From a virus: a DNA stretch of 21,741 nucleotides. This document shows positions 1 to 5,813 of this stretch, in pieces. The notes beneath the pieces are model-generated. The model saw nothing but the letters and a program-made list of their open reading frames with translations, had not been told where the DNA came from and searched no databases. Position 1 is the stretch's first letter; each line of letters begins with the position of its first letter. The position numbers and the translations under genes were made by a program. The DNA is taken from positions 1 to 21,741 of IMG/VR virus record IMGVR_UViG_3300050013_000100. One strand, given 5' to 3'.

Positions 1-324
1 TATTCTATTGTTGGTAAAATAGATGAAGGAATTTTAAATACATTTGCGGATTCAAATATCAAATCATTGATTGAAGCTATGAAGGTGAAAGATTTTACTA
101 AGGTCCGTCGGTGGGTTGCAGATAATGTGGATAATGAGCCTACTAGAATTTATAGATTGTTGTATGATTCGATGTTAATTTATTTTGAGTCCTCATTTAT
201 TCCACAATTTGTTTTATTACTTGGGGATGCACTTGACCAGGCGAGTAGGTCATTGGATCAAGAGGTTTGTTTACTTGCTTTTCTTACTAGGACTATGGCT
301 GATGAAGATTTTAAAATTAAATAA
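1..324 (+). CDS. 44: Sliding clamp loader large subunit gp44, C-terminal part (partial)
   Basis: The reading frame is open from base 1 and ends at the TAA at 322-324, giving about 107 residues of C-terminus. The residues resemble the C-terminal collar domain of RFC/gp44-type clamp loaders: a helix with FADSNIKSLIEAM, a helix with TRIYRLLYDSM, and a final helix EVCLLAFLTRTMADEDF, which matches the usual NLLAFL-like ending of this family. In T4, gp44 forms with gp62 an ATPase that opens the gp45 ring and loads it onto primer-template DNA. The ATPase motifs are upstream of the window. The position just before gp62 and RegA supports the call. The last 23 bases overlap the start of the HNH gene. 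The extreme C-terminus may have been altered by that insertion (see findings). Confidence 0.85.
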   Translation, partial: YSIVGKIDEGILNTFADSNIKSLIEAMKVKDFTKVRRWVADNVDNEPTRIYRLLYDSMLIYFESSFIPQFVLLLGDALDQASRSLDQEVCLLAFLTRTMADEDFKIK

Positions 325-939
325 ATTTGGTTATTGGTTAGTTCTTTCAGAAATAGAAAAGAAACATAAAATTTTTTGTCAATGTAAGTGTGGAATTAAG
401 CGGTGGGTCTATAAATATGATTTGATAAGATCTAAGAGTAAATCGTGTGGTTGTTTGGGTGCAGAAGAATCATCTAAAAGATTTACTAAACACGGATTAT
501 ATAAATCAGTTAAAGGTATGGATCGCATCCTTTGGGAGGTACTTGGAGACAAATGATGTGTCGTTGTTACAATAAAACATCTATTAATTATAAAAATTAT
601 GGGGGAAGAGGAATAAAAGTTTGTCAGAGATGGCATGATTTTACTAATTTTGTTAATGATTTACCTCCAAAACCAAAAAGTAAAAAGAAATATACTTTAG
701 ATAGGATTAACAATAATGGAAATTATGAACCAAATAATGTTAAATGGTCTACAAGTAGAGAGCAAGCATTTAATAGAAATAAATGTAAATTTTATTTGTA
801 TAAAGGAAAAACACAACATCTTATAGAATGGTCTGAGGAACTCAAAATTAATATATCTACTTTATTTGAACGTTTAAAAAGAGGTATGTCTTTTGAACAA
901 GCGGTGACTATTCCTATACGAAGAAAAAGGATGATTTGA
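302..939 (+). pseudogene. HNH homing endonuclease gene, broken by a frameshift
   Basis: The ATG at 302 (inside the gp44 end) begins MKILKLNKFGYWLVLSE, followed by a CxC...CGC zinc-binding segment (CQCKCG, SCGCLG) typical of the N-terminus of phage HNH endonucleases. This frame runs to a stop at 556. The HNH half lies in another frame from about 520 to 939: SHPLGGTWRQMMCRCYN, YGGRGIKVCQRW, TLDRINNNGNYEPNNVKW and EQAFNRN, the standard motif series of this family. The join is near 515-522 and equals one missing base. A C-terminal helix-turn-helix-like tail (ISTLFERLKRGMSFEQAV) follows. This is either a decayed free-standing homing endonuclease or a sequencing indel in an intact one. It sits between genes 44 and 62, a conserved replication locus of the kind such elements target. 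Confidence 0.85.
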
Positions 940-986
940 CTTGGCTGCATTGGATCACGAAAAAGAGGAATTTGAGGTAATATAAA

Positions 987-1169
987 ATGAGTGTAAAGAA
1001 AACAACAGAAGAAAATCCGTTATTGAAAATGGTAGAATATTTATTGCGCGAAAGATGGGAATTTTCAATGGGAACATCTAAAGATGGAGAAAAAGCATCA
1101 TTGACGTTGGCTTTATTTGATGGTGCATTAGAATTTAATGGTGATGGTACTTTTAGATATATTGTTTAA
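987..1169 (+). CDS. Hypothetical protein, 60 aa
   Basis: The ATG at 987 follows a ribosome-binding site GAGG at 974-977, and the gene ends two bases before gp62, so the two are probably co-translated. The product is a small acidic protein (MSVKKTTEENPLLKMVEYLLRE...). The second half looks like two or three beta strands (KASLTLALFDGALEFNGDGTFRYIV). I see no catalytic motif, no membrane segment and no cysteine pair. I do not recognise the family. Its place between gp44 and gp62 is unusual for T4-type phages and suggests that it came in with, or was left after, the HNH insertion. Confidence 0.6.
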   Translation: MSVKKTTEENPLLKMVEYLLRERWEFSMGTSKDGEKASLTLALFDGALEFNGDGTFRYIV

Positions 1170-1171
1170 TT

Positions 1172-1585
1172 ATGCCTAGTCTTGGGGATTTTTTAAATTC
1201 CATCAATCGCAATAAAAATAATCTATTGGAGGATCCAAATTTGGATCCTTCTTTAGTGGAAAAAGATTATAAGAAGCTAGCCTTTATAGTGAACCGATGC
1301 CTTTCATATTTTCCAGATACCCTGTTATATTCACAGGAATTAAATATGCGGTCCGCTTTAGATGGAAAACCTCAATATTTATTTTATCTATATGGGGTTT
1401 CTAAAAAACCTAGATTTGCAAAAGGAATGAAAATTGAAAATTCGGAAAATTTAGGCATTGTAAAAGAATATTATAATTATAATTCTAAAAAGGCACGAAA
1501 GGCATTAGAGATCTTGACAGATGAGGATATAGAGTATATTAAGGACCGTTTGAAACAGGGTGGAGTAGGTAAAAAGAAAACATAA
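1172..1585 (+). CDS. 62: Sliding clamp loader small subunit gp62
   Basis: 137 residues. The core is FIVNRCLSYFPDTLLYSQELNM, then QYLFYLYGVSKKPRFAKGMK, then IVKEYYNYNSKKARKALEILTDEDIEYIKDRL. This series of motifs is that of the short gp62 seen in cyanophage-like relatives of T4; T4 gp62 itself is longer (about 187 residues). The protein is the non-ATPase subunit of the gp44/62 clamp loader and bridges the gp44 ATPases to the gp45 clamp. The Lys-rich end (GGVGKKKT) is unstructured. The gene starts two bases after the preceding stop and is followed after about 34 bases by regA, the T4 order 44-62-regA. Confidence is high from both motifs and synteny. Confidence 0.9.
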   Translation: MPSLGDFLNSINRNKNNLLEDPNLDPSLVEKDYKKLAFIVNRCLSYFPDTLLYSQELNMRSALDGKPQYLFYLYGVSKKPRFAKGMKIENSENLGIVKEYYNYNSKKARKALEILTDEDIEYIKDRLKQGGVGKKKT

Positions 1586-1619
1586 ATATTTTTATACTCC
1601 ACATATGAAGGAAGAGAAT

Positions 1620-2042
1620 ATGATAACATTTGAAGAAGTAGGAATTGAAATTGAATTACCTGATCCTGATTCGTTCTTGAAAACCAGAGAGACACTTACT
1701 CGTCTAGGTATTGTATCCAAAAAAGAACCAAAATTGTTTCAATCGTGTCATATATTACACAAAAAGGGAAAATACCGGATACTCCACTTTAAGGAATTAT
1801 TTTCTTTGGATGGGAAGCAAACCAATTTTTCTGAAGAGGATAAAGCACGCCGAAATACTATTGCGAACCTTCTTGCTGAATGGGAGTTGGTGAAACTTGT
1901 AGATCCTAGTAAATCAGCGTCTCCGGTGGTTCCGATTAATACAATTAAAATTATTCCCTTTAAGGATAAAGAGAAATACGAATTAGTAGCAAAATATAAT
2001 ATTGGTAAAACAAAATATACAGGAAGACAAAATTATGAGTGA
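1620..2042 (+). CDS. regA: RegA translational repressor of early genes
   Basis: RegA is the T4-type RNA-binding protein that covers the initiation region of many early phage mRNAs and blocks translation. The match is clear: T4-like blocks KTRETLTRLGI, LFQSCHILHKKGKYRILHFKELFSLDGKQ, EEDKARRNTIANLLAEWELV and a C-terminal FKDKEKYELVAKYNIGKTK. The start at 1620 (MITFEEVGIEIELPDPDSF) is preferred because AGGAAGAG lies 5-12 bases upstream. An in-frame ATG at 1605 would add five residues but has no ribosome-binding site, and that region would itself supply the site used by 1620. Length (140 aa) is slightly above T4 RegA (122). It overlaps the next start by eight bases. Confidence 0.93.
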   Translation: MITFEEVGIEIELPDPDSFLKTRETLTRLGIVSKKEPKLFQSCHILHKKGKYRILHFKELFSLDGKQTNFSEEDKARRNTIANLLAEWELVKLVDPSKSASPVVPINTIKIIPFKDKEKYELVAKYNIGKTKYTGRQNYE

Positions 2043-2307
2043 AGAACCTATTTTATTGACCGAAGAAAAGATGATTGAAACTGGAGAAATTAAACTTGAT
2101 GAAGACCCGGGACCAAAGATCCGTCCTCCTAAGCAAATAGGACTTAAAAAGTATTTTAAGATGCGAGAACAAGTATTTTTGGATCATGTTCAAGTGACTC
2201 AAAAGGTTGTAATGTCTGATAGACATTACACAAAAGCTTCTAATGGTTGGCGGCTTATTGGTTCTGTTTCAAAAAAGAATAGACTTTCCGAGAAAACTAT
2301 TGTATAA
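2035..2307 (+). CDS. Hypothetical protein, 90 aa
   Basis: The ATG at 2035 overlaps the end of regA and is preceded by AGGAAG, so it is translationally coupled to regA. The product starts with an acidic stretch (MSEEPILLTEEKMIETGEIKLDEDPG), then a basic-proline segment (PKIRPPKQIGLKKYFKMREQ) and a C-terminal part with VMSDRHYTKASNGWRLIGSVSKKNRLSEKTIV. The charge segregation suggests a small nucleic-acid or protein adaptor, but that is inference only. I do not recognise a family, and no enzyme motif is visible. Confidence 0.65.
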   Translation: MSEEPILLTEEKMIETGEIKLDEDPGPKIRPPKQIGLKKYFKMREQVFLDHVQVTQKVVMSDRHYTKASNGWRLIGSVSKKNRLSEKTIV

Positions 2308-2315
2308 TTAAAGAA

Positions 2316-2483
2316 ATGACAATTCAAAAAGCTATAGAAATTTTTTATTCGGGTGAAAAATTGAAATTTGGTTATGAACCACATATTGAAGCTCGGAATC
2401 TTTTGAGAAGTTTGAGACGGAATTCAAAATATTATAAACAATATCTTCAAGAAAAATCGTATTATGCGACAAAAGCAAGCTAA
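2316..2483 (+). CDS. Small hypothetical protein, 55 aa
   Basis: ATG at 2316, eight bases after the preceding stop, TAA at 2481-2483. The product is basic and Tyr-rich: it begins MTIQKAIEIFYSGEK and ends with an alternating pattern RRNSKYYKQYLQEKSYY. It overlaps the next gene by 20 bases in another frame, which is common in this compact operon. There is only a weak purine run (AAAGAA) upstream of the start. No family recognised. The coding call rests on position, codon content like its neighbours and close packing. Confidence 0.5.
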   Translation: MTIQKAIEIFYSGEKLKFGYEPHIEARNLLRSLRRNSKYYKQYLQEKSYYATKAS

Positions 2484-3129
2484 AGATTATCTGTTAGGAA
2501 GATCTTTCCAACGTTTTCTTGAATCTAATGTAGGTAGACCTTGGGATACAGTATATTCTCGGATATGTGAAATTGCCGATAATTGTTCTGATGTTGGAAG
2601 AGATCTTCGAAAAAGATTGGATTGGATGGTTGAAACATCTGGATTTTATATTGATTCTGAAGGAGTGGCGAGATCATTGAAGTATGGATATAACCATCCC
2701 TTGAGAAATATGTATGTAGATCCTAAAACTGGTATTCTTTGTGCTCCTCCTAAAGATAAAGGAAATTATCGGAGAGTTAGACCAGATGAACAAGAAATCG
2801 ATTTAATTATATTGGATGATTATAGATCTTATGAGAAAATTGAGGGTATTTGGTATTATTTGTGGTTAGAAGAAAAAGAAGATACTTATCCTGGTAATTT
2901 GGTAGAAGATGAAAAAGGAATACATTATAATGTAAATCTTATTAAAAGGCATATTCCTCATAAAAAACAATTAAGTAAAGAGGAAATTAAAAATTTAAAA
3001 GATTTGTTTCATTTAGGAATTAATAAAAATTATATGAGACGTATCGGATATGATAGATCTTCAAAATATCAAAATTGGAAAGTTTATTTTAAAACTTGGG
3101 GATTGGGAAAAGAAGTAAATGTCAAATAG
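2464..3129 (+). CDS. Conserved hypothetical protein (GRPWD-VYS motif family)
   Basis: 221 residues. A conserved block near residues 16-55 (FQRFLESNVGRPWDTVYSRICEIADN, then LRKRLDWMVE) and a second around residue 80 (MYVDPKTGILC) resemble a family of bacterial and phage proteins of unknown function with the signature RFL...VGRPWDKVYSEI...LYVDPxTGLL. The C-terminal third (IPHKKQLSKEEIKNLKDLFHL...) looks like helical linker sequence. There are no obvious catalytic residues, zinc ligands or membrane spans. The start at 2464 overlaps the previous gene; the stop overlaps the start of the next gene by 11 bases. I know of no assigned function. Confidence 0.7.
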   Translation: MRQKQAKDYLLGRSFQRFLESNVGRPWDTVYSRICEIADNCSDVGRDLRKRLDWMVETSGFYIDSEGVARSLKYGYNHPLRNMYVDPKTGILCAPPKDKGNYRRVRPDEQEIDLIILDDYRSYEKIEGIWYYLWLEEKEDTYPGNLVEDEKGIHYNVNLIKRHIPHKKQLSKEEIKNLKDLFHLGINKNYMRRIGYDRSSKYQNWKVYFKTWGLGKEVNVK

Positions 3130-3325
3130 AGATTTAAATGAAGCTCTTGAAGTGAAAGATGAAAATGAGTCCTACCGAGAAACTTTTTATTTATTAAAAA
3201 ATGAAATATTTCGGATTAGGAGGGAGTATTTTCTTGGTACAAAATTATTGAGTGAGGGTGCTTTAGAAGAAGTTGATGAGGAATTGGAGCAACTTGGAAT
3301 TACTATTGAGAATGTGCTTTATTGA
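3119..3325 (+). CDS. Hypothetical protein, 68 aa, helical
   Basis: ATG at 3119 overlaps the stop of the preceding gene, implying coupled translation. The product is strongly acidic and predicted from composition to be mostly helical, with a heptad-like pattern (YLLKNEIFRIRREYF, then LLSEGALEEVDEELEQL), so a short coiled coil or helical hairpin is likely. No family recognised. The last codons overlap the -35 box of the promoter at 3322, so the operon that began upstream of the window ends here. Confidence 0.6.
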   Translation: MSNRDLNEALEVKDENESYRETFYLLKNEIFRIRREYFLGTKLLSEGALEEVDEELEQLGITIENVLY

Positions 3326-3350
3326 CATTCTTTTATTTTTATGTTATACT
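3322..3350 (+). promoter_or_regulatory. Strong sigma70-type early promoter
   Basis: TTGACA at 3322-3327, exactly 17 bases, then TATACT at 3345-3350. The expected start of transcription is about 3357, some 15 bases before the ATG at 3372. The sequence after the -35 box begins TTC, as in several other promoters in this window. Confidence 0.8.
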
Positions 3351-3371
3351 TTAATTGAGTGAGAAAATATT

Positions 3372-3506
3372 ATGAGTGATTTTAAATGTGAAGTGGTTCC
3401 AGTTGTACTTGAAAACCATCCAAATGCAGAAAAATTAAGTATTGTAAGAGTATTTGATGGATATCAAGTTTGTGTCCATTGATTATCTAGAAGGTAAAAA
3501 GAAATG
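3372..3506 (+). pseudogene. Decayed N-terminus of an RNA-ligase-like gene (OB/tRNA-binding-type domain)
   Basis: The ATG at 3372 opens MSDFKCEVVPVVLENHPNAEKL, then SIVRVFDGYQVCV, which matches the N-terminal domain of DRB0094/Rnl5-type RNA ligases found in many phages (typical pattern: V..I..HPNADKLEIARVDGWQVVV). The frame meets TGA at 3480-3482. In another frame the next codons read IDYLEGKKK and stop at 3504-3506, which fits the following part of the same domain (DYLEGD...). Nothing of the ligase catalytic domain (KxDG) follows. So this is a remnant that still keeps a perfect promoter. A nucleotidyltransferase of an RNA-repair-type family occurs at 6242. Confidence 0.6.
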
Positions 3507-3860
3507 AGTCTACGTAAAGGTAGTAAAAATCTTCAAGCGAAAATGGAAAATGCTAAAAAAGGAATTCATCAATTAGTTTTTGAAGTCACTGGAACATATA
3601 ATCCTAAAGGTACCTCAAATTTTTTAGGTTCAGTTAAAGATGAAAAAGGAAAAGTTCTTCTTTTGATTAAGGAAGATGAAGATTATAATCAGCTTACACG
3701 TTTATTGAATACTTCTAAATATATGAATAAATTAGAAGATATGCGCGGGTTAGCTGAATATGTTTATGATCGTAATTTGATTACTATGGATGAAGAAGAA
3801 AAAGAGGAGTGGAGAAAAAAGAAACGTACTCCTGTTGAGATTACATTGAAGAGAATTTAA
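3504..3860 (+). CDS. Hypothetical protein, 118 aa
   Basis: The ATG at 3504 is preceded by AGAAGG about 10 bases upstream and overlaps the end of the decayed ligase fragment. The protein is highly charged. The N-terminal half has LVFEVTGTYNPKGTSNFLGSV and GKVLLLIKEDEDYNQL, which suggests a small beta-rich fold; the C-terminal half is helical and ends EEEKEEWRKKKRTPVEITLKRI. No catalytic or metal-binding pattern is seen. Not recognised. It is probably read from the promoter at 3322. Confidence 0.65.
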   Translation: MSLRKGSKNLQAKMENAKKGIHQLVFEVTGTYNPKGTSNFLGSVKDEKGKVLLLIKEDEDYNQLTRLLNTSKYMNKLEDMRGLAEYVYDRNLITMDEEEKEEWRKKKRTPVEITLKRI

Positions 3861-3861
3861 T

Positions 3862-4032
3862 ATGAATCACAATCATGAATTGGAAGAAATATATAGAGTA
3901 CAAGGATTTTTTGGTGTTGATGCTGTAGTAATGTGGTGCCCGACTTGTGGATGTGTTGTTATTGATGAAGAAGTTGATAATAGAACGTCTCCTGGTGCTA
4001 TTATGAAAATGAGGTTTCCTCATTCAAAATGA
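3862..4032 (+). CDS. Small zinc-ribbon-like protein, 56 aa
   Basis: ATG at 3862 directly after the preceding stop; TGA at 4030-4032. The product begins MNHNHELEEIYRVQGFFGVDA and has one CPTCGC knuckle at residues 26-31, then ends RTSPGAIMKMRFPHSK. The pattern of a single C-x-x-C-x-C with a conserved VVMW before it looks like a half zinc ribbon in a small phage protein. No partner ligands are obvious, so it may bind zinc as a dimer. The stop codon overlaps the next start (ATGA). Confidence 0.6.
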   Translation: MNHNHELEEIYRVQGFFGVDAVVMWCPTCGCVVIDEEVDNRTSPGAIMKMRFPHSK

Positions 4033-4292
4033 TACAAGAACCTAAACAGATATGTAGAGCTTGTGCAACAGGTATTGAGAAATTTGGACATAATTCAGAT
4101 CCAAAAACATGTATAAGGGGAAAGGAGGAATATATTAAACACCTTTCTGTTGATGAACAAATGGAACAGTTGATTATCCATGAACGTTTATCTCAGGAGA
4201 TGGCTTGTTTTATTTATTCTTTATCACAAGAGAGAAATAAGAGTCCCCTTGAAGTGATCCAGGAGGAAGGATTAAATTTATTAAATGAATGA
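4029..4292 (+). CDS. Hypothetical Cys-containing protein, 87 aa
   Basis: Starts with the ATGA overlap at 4029, so it is translationally coupled to the preceding small zinc-ribbon gene. The N-terminus has CRAC (residues 9-12) and a third cysteine in DPKTC, with a histidine between them (KFGHNSD), a plausible CCHC or CCC-H metal site. The remaining 50 residues look helical (LSVDEQMEQLIIHERLSQEMACFIYSL...). No family recognised. It could be a small nucleic-acid-binding or adaptor protein; that is inference from the cysteines alone. Confidence 0.6.
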   Translation: MIQEPKQICRACATGIEKFGHNSDPKTCIRGKEEYIKHLSVDEQMEQLIIHERLSQEMACFIYSLSQERNKSPLEVIQEEGLNLLNE

Positions 4293-4301
4293 GAGGAGCA
4301 C

Positions 4302-4667
4302 ATGATTGTAAAGAAAAAAGCGGCCGATTTGCGCGTGGGTGATAAAATTTTAGGCCAGACGAATTATTATAATGTTACTAGTGTTAAAAATAGTAGTCTT
4401 ACGGGATGTATGTATCCAGTAATTGAAGTTACAGATTCGAGAGGAATAAAAAAGATGATAGAGACCGGACAAAATGAAAAGTTCCAAGACCATGTTTATG
4501 AAGTGGATTTACCTGATCCAGAAGTAGTACCAGTAGTTGAGGAACCAGTTAAGGTAGCTAAGAAGAGGGTTGCTAAGAAAAAGACGGTAAAGAAAGTTGC
4601 AAAAAAGAAGGCTGTTGTTAAGAAGGCTGCCGTTTCAAAGAAGGTTGCCTCTAAGAAAAAGAAGTAA
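4302..4667 (+). CDS. Protein with histone-H1-like Lys/Ala/Val tail, 121 aa
   Basis: The ATG at 4302 follows GAGAGGAGC, a good ribosome-binding site. Residues 1-70 form a beta-like domain with AADLRVGDKILGQTNYYNVTSV and YPVIEVTDSRGIKKMI, reminiscent of a small barrel found in phage and intein-like proteins. After an acidic Pro/Val linker (DLPDPEVVPVVEEP), the last 40 residues are a low-complexity tail of KVAKKRVAKKKTV-type repeats. Such tails bind DNA non-specifically in H1-like and AlgP/Hc1-like proteins. The likely role is binding phage or host DNA. Function is inferred from composition only. Confidence 0.7.
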   Translation: MIVKKKAADLRVGDKILGQTNYYNVTSVKNSSLTGCMYPVIEVTDSRGIKKMIETGQNEKFQDHVYEVDLPDPEVVPVVEEPVKVAKKRVAKKKTVKKVAKKKAVVKKAAVSKKVASKKKK

Positions 4668-4674
4668 AACTTTG

Positions 4675-4768
4675 GGAGGGTTGGCAGAGTCAGGTTTATT
4701 GCATCTGCCTTGAAAGCAGAAGGACCCCGAAAGGGGTCCCCTGGGTTCAAATCCCAGGCCCTCCTCCA
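4675..4768 (+). tRNA. tRNA-Ser (UGA)
   Basis: The acceptor GGAGGGT pairs with GCCCTCC (one G-U). The anticodon loop CTTGAAA gives UGA with a normal U33. There is a long class II variable arm with GGACCCC/GGGGTCC pairing, a T-arm CTGGG-TTCAAAT-CCCAG, and an encoded CCA at 4766-4768. The discriminator reads T, whereas bacterial tRNA-Ser normally has G. Confidence 0.93.
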
Positions 4769-4806
4769 AGTTATTTTTGCTCCCGTTAGTAAAATGGTTT
4801 AAATTT

Positions 4807-4886
4807 GCAGGCGTATACCCTTTGCCTTCTAAGCAAGTGAAAGGTTAATTGGACCCATGTGAGTTCGACCCTCACCGCCTGTTCCA
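4807..4886 (+). tRNA. Aberrant tRNA-like gene with UCU anticodon (Arg-type), no D-arm
   Basis: Seen: acceptor GCAGGCG (4807-4813) pairing with CGCCTGT, discriminator T and CCA at 4884-4886; a textbook anticodon arm TTTGC-CTTCTAA-GCAAG (anticodon UCU); and a T-arm GTGAG-TTCGACC-CTCAC. Missing: only seven bases lie between acceptor and anticodon stem, so there is no D-arm, while the region between anticodon and T arms is about 21 bases. Just upstream (4779-4806) is a stretch GCTCCCGTTAGTAAAATGG that resembles the acceptor plus D-arm of another tRNA. The gene may be a recombinant of two tRNAs or a decayed one. The end of the antisense endonuclease gene overlaps it. Confidence 0.5.
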
Positions 4887-5635
4887 AGATTTTTACATTT
4901 AAATCCTTTATGATGTTTGTGTTTTCCTTGAGATACTAGACCCATACATTGTGGTATTAAATTATTTTCTTTACAAAATTTTCTTAAATTTTTAATGATT
5001 TTAATTGTTCCATTTGGATAGGTTATTTGCCAAGTTTTGGAAATTGATGCAACTCGTTTTCTTATATGTTCTTCGGTTTGAATTCTTCCAGTTTGATGAT
5101 TATCTCTTCCTTTTTTGGACTCAGATTTTTTCTTTTTGGTTTCTTCGGAATCTTTATGTCCTTTATGTGCTTCAGAATTTTTCTTATTTTGTTCTGGAGT
5201 ACGTGTTCTTCCGGTTTGATGATTATCAAGACCTTTATGTGATTCTGAAGATTTCTTTCTGGCTTCTTCGGAATTTTTTATTCCTTTACGAGATCCAGCA
5301 ATCCTACAGGTATTATAAAGGATTCCAGAATCCCAATATTTGTCAATTTCATCCTGTTCTGGTTGGATTACCATACATTGGTGCTTTTCTGACCACACCG
5401 GTGTTAAAGCATCCAAGGTGGTATATTTAACATGTATATATTTAAAGGCATTTTCTCCATATTTGTTCCATGCTCTTTGAAGATGATTACAGTGGTGTTT
5501 ATTATGATTTAAATCACTTTTATGTATACTCCAACGATTATATAAATTGACCGCCGATCCAGCATAAAAATGCAGATTTATTGTATTAAGAATATTATAA
5601 ATTCCAGTGTTATAAATAATTGTAGGCGTTTGCAT
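4829..5635 (-). CDS. GIY-YIG homing endonuclease with NUMOD-type DNA-binding repeats
   Basis: 268 residues. The nuclease domain is N-terminal: GIY at 11-13, YAG in place of YIG at 24-26, NRW with the catalytic-type Arg at 34, LQRAWNKYGENAF at 52-64, and EQDEID with a probable catalytic Glu at 93. Residues 115-200 are three NUMOD3-like repeats (SEEARKKSSESHKG, TPEQNKKNSEAHKG, SEETKKKKSESKKG), with DNHQTGR occurring twice. Residues 200-250 form a C-terminal DNA-binding module (NGTIKIIKNLRKFCKENNL, HKGFKC) like those of T4 Seg proteins. A perfect AAGGAGAACTT ribosome site precedes the start. The last 18 residues are read antisense through the adjacent UCU tRNA-like gene. This is a free-standing selfish gene next to tRNAs. 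Confidence 0.9.
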   Translation of the reverse strand: MQTPTIIYNTGIYNILNTINLHFYAGSAVNLYNRWSIHKSDLNHNKHHCNHLQRAWNKYGENAFKYIHVKYTTLDALTPVWSEKHQCMVIQPEQDEIDKYWDSGILYNTCRIAGSRKGIKNSEEARKKSSESHKGLDNHQTGRTRTPEQNKKNSEAHKGHKDSEETKKKKSESKKGRDNHQTGRIQTEEHIRKRVASISKTWQITYPNGTIKIIKNLRKFCKENNLIPQCMGLVSQGKHKHHKGFKCKNLGTGGEGRTHMGPINLSLA

Positions 5636-5659
5636 AAGTTCTCCTTTTGCTTTCGTTTA

Positions 5660-5695
5660 GGGATCTCTAGAAGGTTTAGAGCCTCTATAGGTCCC
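5660..5695 (-). promoter_or_regulatory. Stem-loop in the endonuclease leader
   Basis: GGGATCTCTAG (5660-5670) can pair with CTATAGGTCCC (5685-5695): ten of eleven positions pair, one as G-U, with a 14-base loop. It lies at the 5' end of the predicted late transcript of the GIY-YIG gene, 25 bases from its start codon. In T4, homing-endonuclease genes are known to be held back by leader hairpins; here this is inference. It could also stop transcription from either side. Confidence 0.45.
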
Positions 5696-5700
5696 GTTAT

Positions 5701-5708
5701 TATTTATA
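5701..5708 (-). promoter_or_regulatory. Possible T4-type late promoter for the GIY-YIG gene
   Basis: On the minus strand the sequence is TATAAATA, the T4 late -10 consensus, followed by ATAACGGGA. Transcription would begin near 5695, 60 bases before the endonuclease ATG. The 8-mer is expected several times by chance in DNA this AT-rich, so only the position and orientation give it weight. Confidence 0.35.
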
Positions 5709-5727
5709 CTTCCTAATATTTCACCGC

Positions 5728-5756
5728 TTGACATTCCTTGTTTGATTTGATATACT
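5728..5756 (+). promoter_or_regulatory. Strong sigma70-type early promoter
   Basis: TTGACA at 5728-5733, 17 bases, TATACT at 5751-5756. Start of transcription is predicted at about 5763, directly before the palindrome at 5765-5783. It drives the gene at 5814 with a leader of about 50 bases, the longest of the set. Confidence 0.82.
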
Positions 5757-5764
5757 GTAATTAG

Positions 5765-5783
5765 TTTGTAGTCAGACTACAAA
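5765..5783 (+). promoter_or_regulatory. 19-bp palindrome at the transcription start (operator or 5' hairpin)
   Basis: TTTGTAGTCAGACTACAAA: nine bases on each side of a central A are perfectly complementary. It begins two bases after the predicted start of transcription from the 5728 promoter. As DNA it has the size and symmetry of a dimeric repressor operator; as RNA the one-base loop cannot close, so a hairpin would have to open one or two pairs. Confidence 0.55.
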
Positions 5784-5813
5784 TAAATCTCAATAAATGA
5801 AAGAGAAATAAAA

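Noticed and set aside
185-301. Extending the HNH gene upstream to 185
   Set aside because: That part is the antisense-free shadow of gp44 in another frame; the family N-terminus begins at the ATG at 302.
5005-5430. Plus-strand open frame opposite the GIY-YIG gene
   Set aside because: Phe/Leu-rich shadow of the Lys/Glu-rich nuclease; no start signal and no motif.
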